Assembly: GCA_016081115.2 (NCBI GenBank)
Contig: CM071931.1
Coordinates: forward strand, 19,878,317 to 19,942,316
Reading direction: 5' to 3'
DNA length: 64,000 nucleotides
Source of the DNA: Rehmannia glutinosa
Lineage: Eukaryota; Streptophyta; Magnoliopsida; Lamiales; Orobanchaceae
Positions 57,574-64,000 of this stretch are shown piece by piece. The position numbers and the translations under genes were made by a program. Each line of letters begins with the position of its first letter. Position 1 is the stretch's first letter. The notes under the pieces are model-generated. The model worked only from the letters and a program-made list of their open reading frames with translations. It was not told the origin of the DNA and made no database searches.

Positions 57574-59592
57574 TTCCATAGGTCTTTGCTGATATTTCAC
57601 ATTATTGCAATCAGCTTGGCTTGGGTAATTTCTATCATTCCCATCATATGTGTTCCTTTGATAGAACTTCCGGGGCTTCTGGTAGCTCTGTTTCTTCTTC
57701 ACAGAGTACTTCCTATTTGGAGTTTACTGAGGAACTCTGTGGATTTCTTCTTAGTGTCCTCTCACAGATACTCAAACTGGTTGTTTTCCTTTTCCTTTAT
57801 ATCCAAGGCCAGTTTGTTTGTGGTTGTGCTTTGGAGTGAATGTGGGTGCAACATTTGGTGTCTTGGGTTTTTGAGATGCTTCATTACTTGAAGATCCTTT
57901 TTCCAAGATCACTCTGGGAGTTTGACTATGCACAAAGGAATTGAATCATATGCATGTCTTGTCTCCACACTCTTTTTAGCTCATAATAAGGTCATTCAAT
58001 GGTTTAGATGCCTTTGTGAATGAAGCAATCACATTTTGAGATCATTTTCCCTCTTTTCTCAAAAAAGACTATCTCTGCTTTATTAGTTTAGCATTCTCGG
58101 CCTTGACTCTTTGTTCTCATCGGCTATATGACTTAGAGTACTTAACTCCTTAGTCAAGCATGATGAGTTTTGGCTTTTGATGTCATTTGTTTTCCTCATT
58201 TAATAGTATGTGTGAGGATTTAATATGCTCAAAGTCTTTCATCATTTTGCCTAATGAATCATAAAGATCAATGGGTGATGAAGTGTGTGTGTCACAATCA
58301 CTATCACTAGAATCTGAGTGAGATGAGTTAGAGTGTACCTCATCTTCTTGGTCAGGTAGATCTTGTTCTTTAGCCATTAGACAGATCATTGCTTCCTCTT
58401 CAGAATCACTTGAGTAGTCAGCTTCACTACTCTCTGAGTTTGCTGCTTCTTTTGACTTAGCTGTCTCAGCAGTCTCTGCAGCTAACATGGCCTTTTTCTT
58501 TTGTTGTCTTCTTTCTCTGAAGACTCTTCTTTCTTCTTCATTCCTGTATTTATTGACTACAGGATATGGACAGTCAATAGCAAAGTGTCCTGGTTGTCTA
58601 CAGTTCCAACATAGGTTCTCAATTCTTTGATCAACTCTTTCCGTTCTTGGGTTATCAGCTCTCTGATATTAAACTTTTTGATGCTCAGCTCTCTTGGGTG
58701 GCCTATCTTCCCTTGACTTGGAGGGAGCTGAATGTCTCCTGGAGGATTCACCCTTCTTTCTTTTATATTTCTTGTTGAAGAACTTGTTGAATCTTTTAAC
58801 CATCAAGGCAATTTCCTCCTGGTCAATGGCTTCCTTTACCTCAGCTCTTTTCCCATCCTTTACTATAAGTGCATCTGTTTTGGGTACATCTGTCTCCTCT
58901 TGATTTTTTCTTCTCAGCTCGAACTCGTAGGCTTTGAGGTCTGAGAATAGCTCATGATTGGATGTTGTTGTGAGGTTCATTGAATGTCTTGGGGCCATGA
59001 CCTTCATTTCCCATTCAGCTGGGAGGCTTCTCAGAATCTTCATACGCATTTCCTTCTGTGTATATTCTTTCCCAAGTGCTGATAGTTCATTGGTAATTTC
59101 AGTGAATCGAGCATCCAGCTGATCCAAGGTTTCACCTGCAAGCATTTTGAAATTTTCAAATTTTTTTGTACAAAGAACGGACAATTTGTTTTCTTTAATT
59201 TGCTCAGATCCTTCACAAATTAAAGTTAATTTATCCCAGATTTGTTTTGCAGTTTGACAAGATTTGACTTTGTTGAACATTGCTTTGTCCAAGATTTTGT
59301 AAAGTATGTCCTTGGCTACATTGTCCAAGTTGTATCTTCTTCTGTCCTCGTTTGTCCATTCAGTCCTTGGATTCTCAACCAGGGCTGGTCTTGCTTCAGC
59401 AGCAACTTCCTCTCCTTCAGCTACGGCTGCTCTCTGTACAACTGTGTTCACTTTCAGTATTTGCAGTGGCCCATCCTCTATCACTATCCACATTTCATCA
59501 TATAATGCTGATAGATGAGCCTGCATACGAATTTTCCAGTCATCAAATTCCTCAATAGTGAACATAGGAATGCGTGTCAAATTTGCTTCCAT
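57574..59592 (-). pseudogene. Gag of family S copy 2, N-terminal and central part
   Basis: The ATG at 59592 (MEANLTRIPMFTIEEFDDWK) is the family start. The capsid-like domain is open to about 58670 (IWDKLTLICEGSEQIKENKL, ETLDQLDARFTEITNELSAL). After a frameshift come a zinc knuckle CWNCRQPGHFAIDC (about 58562-58606), an acidic Ser/Asp-rich segment (SSHSDSSDSDCDTHTSSP, about 58290-58360), and a coiled-coil-like stretch. Copy A of family T interrupts it at 57569; it continues at 41712. Confidence 0.85.
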
Positions 59593-59706
59593 GATAATAA
59601 CTTTGTTGAATAAAAATAGCTTTTGAAAGAGCAAGTGTGACAAACATCTTTGAAAAAAATGGAGATCTAGTTCAGTAACCAGTGTGGAAGGCTCAATGAA
59701 CCAACC

Positions 59707-59718
59707 GCTCTGATACCA
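59707..59718 (-). other. Primer binding site, family S copy 2
   Basis: The minus strand reads TGGTATCAGAGC, two bases from the 5' LTR. Confidence 0.9.
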
Positions 59719-59720
59719 CT

Positions 59721-61300
59721 TGTAGGTCCCAAGGGGTGTGAGTAAGGTTTAGAAAGGGGGGTTGAATAAACCTTACCAACTTTTCGATTTTAGTATTTTT
59801 AAAATATTACAGAGTTAAATACACAACTAAGTCCTTGGGGGGACAACTAAGTTAGTTAACCAGCAGAGTTAGCCACTCAACAGACTCGAATGAACTGTTG
59901 ATAGAATAACTCAACTGTTTAGCCTAAACCTTAACTTGGCTGTGATGAGATTTTTAGCGGAAGACTTAACACTCTTGAATTTGGTTTAACTTTATTTTAA
60001 ACACTTGGTTTTAGCACTTTGTTAATTATCAGTTGGATAGCAAATTACCAGCAGATATAAAGTGTTATGCAGAAATAAAATGCTGAAATGTAAATGACAT
60101 AATAATTTTTATAGATGTTCGAAGATGGGATAATTCTTCTACTCCTCTCTTCTCCAACTCCTGGAGGAATCCACTAAGTATTGATCAGAGTACAAAGTGG
60201 TTATCAGTCCAGATAAAAGTCTAGATCACACAGCTGACTTGATCCTTTGGGACTCGATGCGGAGATGCCTTGGTCACACAATGGCCCGGCTTCTCATCGA
60301 CTCAGCTTCTTCACAGGGTATTTGCCTTGCTACTTCAGCTCACTTGCTCAAGCTTCTTGGATTTGATCACGAAGCCCTCCAATAACTTGAGACTGGTTCA
60401 ACCTTGAACCTTTCTACAATCCTCCTTGGAATGTAGACCCCTTTTGATTCTTCAAAAGTTTCCTCTTCAACAGTTTGAAGTTGTCTTTCCTTCACAGCTT
60501 GGTGTTGGATCGATTTCCTTCGAGATTTAGGCTTGAGGATTTGCTTGAATAACTTGAGAATGTTTTGCTGGTTACGTTTGAATAATTGCTTGATTGTTCT
60601 TGGTTCAGGTATGCAAGGTAACCTCTTCTCAAAGTGATTCCTCAGCCTTTTATAGTGAACTTTCAAAAATCTGCCCGTTGAAGAGATAGGATGATTTTCA
60701 AAAGTCACTTGTGTTCGTTGGCTTGTCTTGTTGCAGTCCTTGATGTTGACATTTCCTCGTATTAAATGAATGTCCAGCTTTCCAGGTTCTGACACAAGGT
60801 GTAGTGCTTCCCATTGGTTTATTCCTTTTGCACGCTTCTGGGACTGAGCACTTTAAGACATGGCAGCATGGAAGTATTACTTGATTAAATAATATTCTTG
60901 ACTTTTGTGCAACAGATTCTTTTCAGTTAACTCTTCTTTGCAGCTGCCTTTTCCCCAGGTGACTTGAGTCCGCTCCAATGATTGAAAGACTCATCTGTCA
61001 CTTCAACTTGACTCTTGGCTTCTTGAGTTGACTTGACTGACACTTCACACAGCTGTATCCCAGCTGATACTCCTTCAGTCGAGTTCTTGACTTCTTTTCC
61101 TTGCCATACTCAGCTATTTCACAGCGAAGTCTTCATTTCAGTCTTCAGTTGACTTCTTGTATTCCCAGGCATAGCTGACTTGACTAAGCTTATATAGCCC
61201 TATCTATTACAATACAAATTACAGGGAAAATGGGGTGCCAACTTTCTAGTCTAAGTTTTATATGGCATTCATCAAAATCTAAACAATAAATTTCCCTACA
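59721..61300 (-). repeat. 5' LTR of family S copy 2
   Basis: 1580 bp; on the plus strand it runs from TGTAGGTCCC to TTTCCCTACA. The promoter candidate CTATAAAAGG (minus strand) is at 60646-60655. It is flanked outside by TTGAT. Confidence 0.92.
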
Positions 61301-61305
61301 TTGAT

Positions 61306-62685
61306 ATACAATAGATATACAAAATAGTTTCTCTTGAGTGTGTGGGGTGGATTGAGAGCTCGAATCCCTTCCTATAAACTATAAACTGATTTTCTTCTTC
61401 TTAATAAAACTAAGTAAAAAAATGGGAGGGGGGAGGGGGTGGTTCCTCTCGCCACTACTTCTATCTAAAGTTAAATTAAAGTGTATTTGTTAGAGAACAA
61501 ATTCACTAAACATGGCCCAAATAAAAATTATTAGCTGAAAGCTTTGATTGTTGAATAAGAATCTCCATATTGCGATAGTAAATGATTAGTCCTCATAATT
61601 GATAGCATGATGATAGCCTTGTATACATCCCGCAATACTTTGATTTATCTTCTAATTACTTTACAATCGCAAATGAGATATTTTGGGTATTTCACTCATG
61701 TGTATGGAGGTTTTTTAGTAATCAACATAGAATTCGACACCTGTCTATTACAAGTGAATTTTCTGTGCTTTCATAGTTTGTGATTCAAAGAACTTAGCCA
61801 AGACACGATCAATTTGATTCATTAAATAATCAATGAATCTTAGAATTGAATTACAATTATTAAATCAATTATATTTTGATTTAACATTAGTTGTCGAAAG
61901 GAATGCACATGTAATCACTAGCAATCGAAATATGTTTGCTTGCTATTTCACCTATTGCTAGGTAATTGTGCTATTTCCTAGGTGTTCTCACGATTTATAG
62001 GTTTTTGAAACTTAAGAGTTAATTTCAAGTGTATAAATTGATTGATTCATAAATTGAATAAATAGTTATTCGTAAATCATAAGTTACAATAGTTGTAATT
62101 CTACTACTAGCATTAATTGTGAACCTAAAGACTCACACGCTAAGAATGGAGAAATTAATTTGTACATTCGAGAATTGTTCAATTGTTGGATATAGTTAAT
62201 TGATAGAGATTAATTAACTGTTTGCTTGATTTAATTCAATCAGTTGAATTAAATATTTAATCAGTTGAATTAAATATTCAATCAATTAATTGAACCTAAT
62301 AGATTAGGAAGCAAATGTAATGAATTAAGTAATTGACTTGATCAATTAATTAAAAATTGAGTTAATTTAATTGTTAAGTTAATTTCCAATTGAATAATAG
62401 AATTATTTAATTTTAATAGATGGAATTGATATGGTCAATTAAATTAAATATGAGATTGATCAATTAATTAAGATTAATTCAATTTTTTTTAATTAAATGT
62501 CCAAGCTCAATATTTAATTAAGCCTGTCAGAAAATCCATCAGACTAATTTGAAACGAAAAATAAGGAGGAGGACATTCTTGCAAAGATCCGAATAAAAAT
62601 GATCCAGATAAAGCAAGATATTTTCTAGGATAATTTTAATTGATAGGAATCTATCGTAATTATCGGCCATGTTAATTTCTGGGCC
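61306..62685. other. AT-rich intergenic sequence upstream of the second CPL4-like copy
   Basis: No coding region seen. Between about 62180 and 62510 the words AATTAATTGA and TCAATTAATTA recur on both strands, a simple AT-rich repeat zone. Confidence 0.6.
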
Positions 62686-62689
62686 TACT

Positions 62690-62770
62690 TCAAAGAAGAT
62701 AATTCAGGCCCAAGAGGAGAATCCAAGATGCTACAAAATACATCGAGGCCCAAATGCGTATGTGAGATAA
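62690..62770 (+). promoter_or_regulatory. Cluster of site II (TGGGCC/GGCCCA-type) promoter motifs
   Basis: CTGGGCCTA (about 62678), AGGCCCAAG (about 62709) and AGGCCCAAA (about 62745) lie within about 80 bases, 240-310 bases upstream of the start codon at 62989. Such motifs bind TCP factors and are common in promoters of growth and housekeeping genes. A CT-rich leader (62820-62880) follows. Confidence 0.5.
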
Positions 62771-62988
62771 ACAGAGTATGGCACAGACCATTTTAGAATA
62801 CGAATGAATTTTTCAGAAACCTTTCCTCCTAAAACTTCATCTTCTTCTCTGTTCTCCCTCCATTTTTTTTTCCTGCCAATCTCAGTAGTTGCTCCGACTC
62901 GAAAGGAGGTGTTTGATCTTATCGATATAAGTTAGTGATCAAAATTCGTCCAGTTACAGCAGTTGCTGAATTTTTGGCGCTTTGAAGA

Positions 62989-64000
62989 ATGAGCGAAATC
63001 GCAGAGCATGGTGAGTCAGCTCTTTTTCGAAATGCCGACTACATTATCGTTTTTATGTGGCTTGTATCTGTTGCAGGTCCATTGAACCACCGTATCCTCC
63101 ATTTTTCTTCTCTCCTTTTTTTTTTCCCGCTTTGATCACATATATTTTTATTCAAAGTGCTTTTGGGTTCTGCTTGTAGGATATCCTCGTCCTCTACCTA
63201 ATGCGTTTTTCTTTTCACGAGAGTTTCAACTCTTTTTTGATCTGCGCTTGAAATTTTGGCCTGACAATGTTCCTTGTGCAGGATCGACGCCTAAGAAGAC
63301 TGTGTGTCCACATCCTGGTTTTTATGCAGGAATGTGCGTGAAGTGTGGGCAAAAATTGGATGATGAATCTGGTGTTGCATTTGGGTACATACATAAGGTT
63401 ACTTTCTCGAAATATATTGTTAAAGTTTTTAGTATTTTATTTCTATAGTTTTCCTCCCATTCGAAGATATGCAAAAAGTTGTCCTACTGTGGTAAATTGA
63501 CTCTAAGTTATCATATGCTTAATATTAGTTATGTTCTTTTAGGATAAACTTAATCAGGGATGAAACTGAGTTAATCATCGAAGCCTATGCCTTCTATTTG
63601 ATTAGCTCTAAGTTTTAGACCTGTAGGAAGGAAGCATAATAACATTCCTAGAGATAGGATTGAGAATAAAAATGCACCTGTTAGGATGAAAAGTAACAAA
63701 TGAGTCCAAAAAATGCATGTATTGCTTCCACAGTTATTTTCCACTCGTGTAGTATCATATGAGTTTCAGAATTTATAGGCAATGCATGAAAAGATTGGTA
63801 TCTAGCTTTCCTTGCTCTCTTGGAGTTGTAAACTTGAGAAAGTATTTTGTATTTATCAAGTTATCCTGCGTGCAGAATTTGAGGCTTGCTAATGATGAGG
63901 TTGCTCGATTACGCAACAAAGATTTGAAGAACTTGCTACGGAATAGAAAGCTTTATTTGGTTCTTGATTTAGATCATACACTGCTCAATTCAGCCCGGCT
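62989..64000 (+). CDS. Second CPL4-like CTD phosphatase gene, 5' part (runs off window)
   Basis: Exons 62989-63010, 63282-63397 and 63876-64000 onward, with GT-AG splices in the same phases as the first copy. The product starts MSEIAEHGSTPKK, then the Cys/His cluster CPHPGFYAGMCVKCG and the FCP1 catalytic DLDHT. The acidic N-terminal 75 residues of the first copy are replaced by 8. Over the last 125 coding bases it differs from the first copy at roughly 10 sites, several amino-acid changing, with no stop. Introns are also similar, so it arose by DNA duplication, not retroposition. Whether it is functional depends on sequence beyond the window. Confidence 0.75.

Larger units (their letters stand above)
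31376..61300 (-). mobile_element. Ty1/copia family S, copy 2 (SIRE/Maximus-like), with nested family T complex
   Basis: Complete minus-strand element: 5' LTR 59721-61300, primer site, gag, protease, integrase, RT, RNase H, an extra region of about 5 kb, polypurine tract, 3' LTR 31376-32935. The target duplication TTGAT flanks it exactly (31371-31375 and 61301-61305). Total 29.9 kb; without the family T complex in gag (41718-57568) it is about 14 kb. The long gag, iMet primer site and extra ORF region after pol fit the Sirevirus/Maximus lineage. All frames carry lesions, many at CAG/CTG sites. It lies between the two CPL4-like genes. Confidence 0.92.

Overview
This window is nuclear DNA from a eudicot plant: AT-rich intergenic sequence, nested Ty1/copia and Ty3/gypsy retrotransposons, MITEs, and one intron-rich host gene with GT-AG splice sites. 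The families of copia element present suggest a Lamiales-type genome (possibly Gesneriaceae). That placement rests on family resemblance remembered, not on a search. I see no CRISPR array, rRNA, tRNA or bacterial gene.

Left part (1-20000). A copia scrap (1-97) and a possible 53-residue membrane micro-protein gene with its own TATA box (238-484) are followed by a broken Ty3/gypsy element (510-10675). The gypsy 3' LTR is split by a copia element (family S copy 1, 3267-9655, target duplication TTCTT). That element has lost everything from the end of integrase to the middle of its 3' LTR. The gypsy element abuts, and probably sits inside, an older copia gag (10676-11203). Next come a LINE 3' end, a gypsy LTR fragment, a ~1-kb tandem duplication, a rearranged Ale-like copia element inside the second duplicate (14882-18175), and a TIR element with a perfect 8-bp target duplication (18869-19699).

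Host gene (about 20055-27188). A complete eight-coding-exon gene encodes a 450-residue FCP1-type RNA polymerase II CTD phosphatase with a BRCT domain (CPL4-like). A second, diverged copy begins at 62989 and runs off the window. It lacks the long N-terminus and uses a short first exon whose counterpart lies inside intron 2 of the first copy.

Right part (29200-61300). Two MITEs precede a 29.9-kb copia element on the minus strand (family S copy 2, 31376-61300, target duplication TTGAT). It carries an additional, degraded reading-frame region of up to 5 kb after pol. Its gag is interrupted by a 15.9-kb complex of a second copia family (family T, 41718-57568, target duplication TTATA). In that complex a plus-strand copy (A) surrounds a minus-strand copy (B) and a fragment of a third (C).

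Most notable signals: (1) the coding region of family T is almost completely free of CAG/CTG (CWG) trinucleotides while CCG/CGG remain; (2) copies of family S differ from one another mainly at CAG/CTG sites, often by replacement with CG-containing strings, which may be a methylation-linked sequencing artefact and casts doubt on their frameshifts; (3) the CPL4-like duplication captured an alternative first exon; (4) family S carries an extra 3' protein region; (5) family T carries copy-variable GC palindromes upstream of its promoter.
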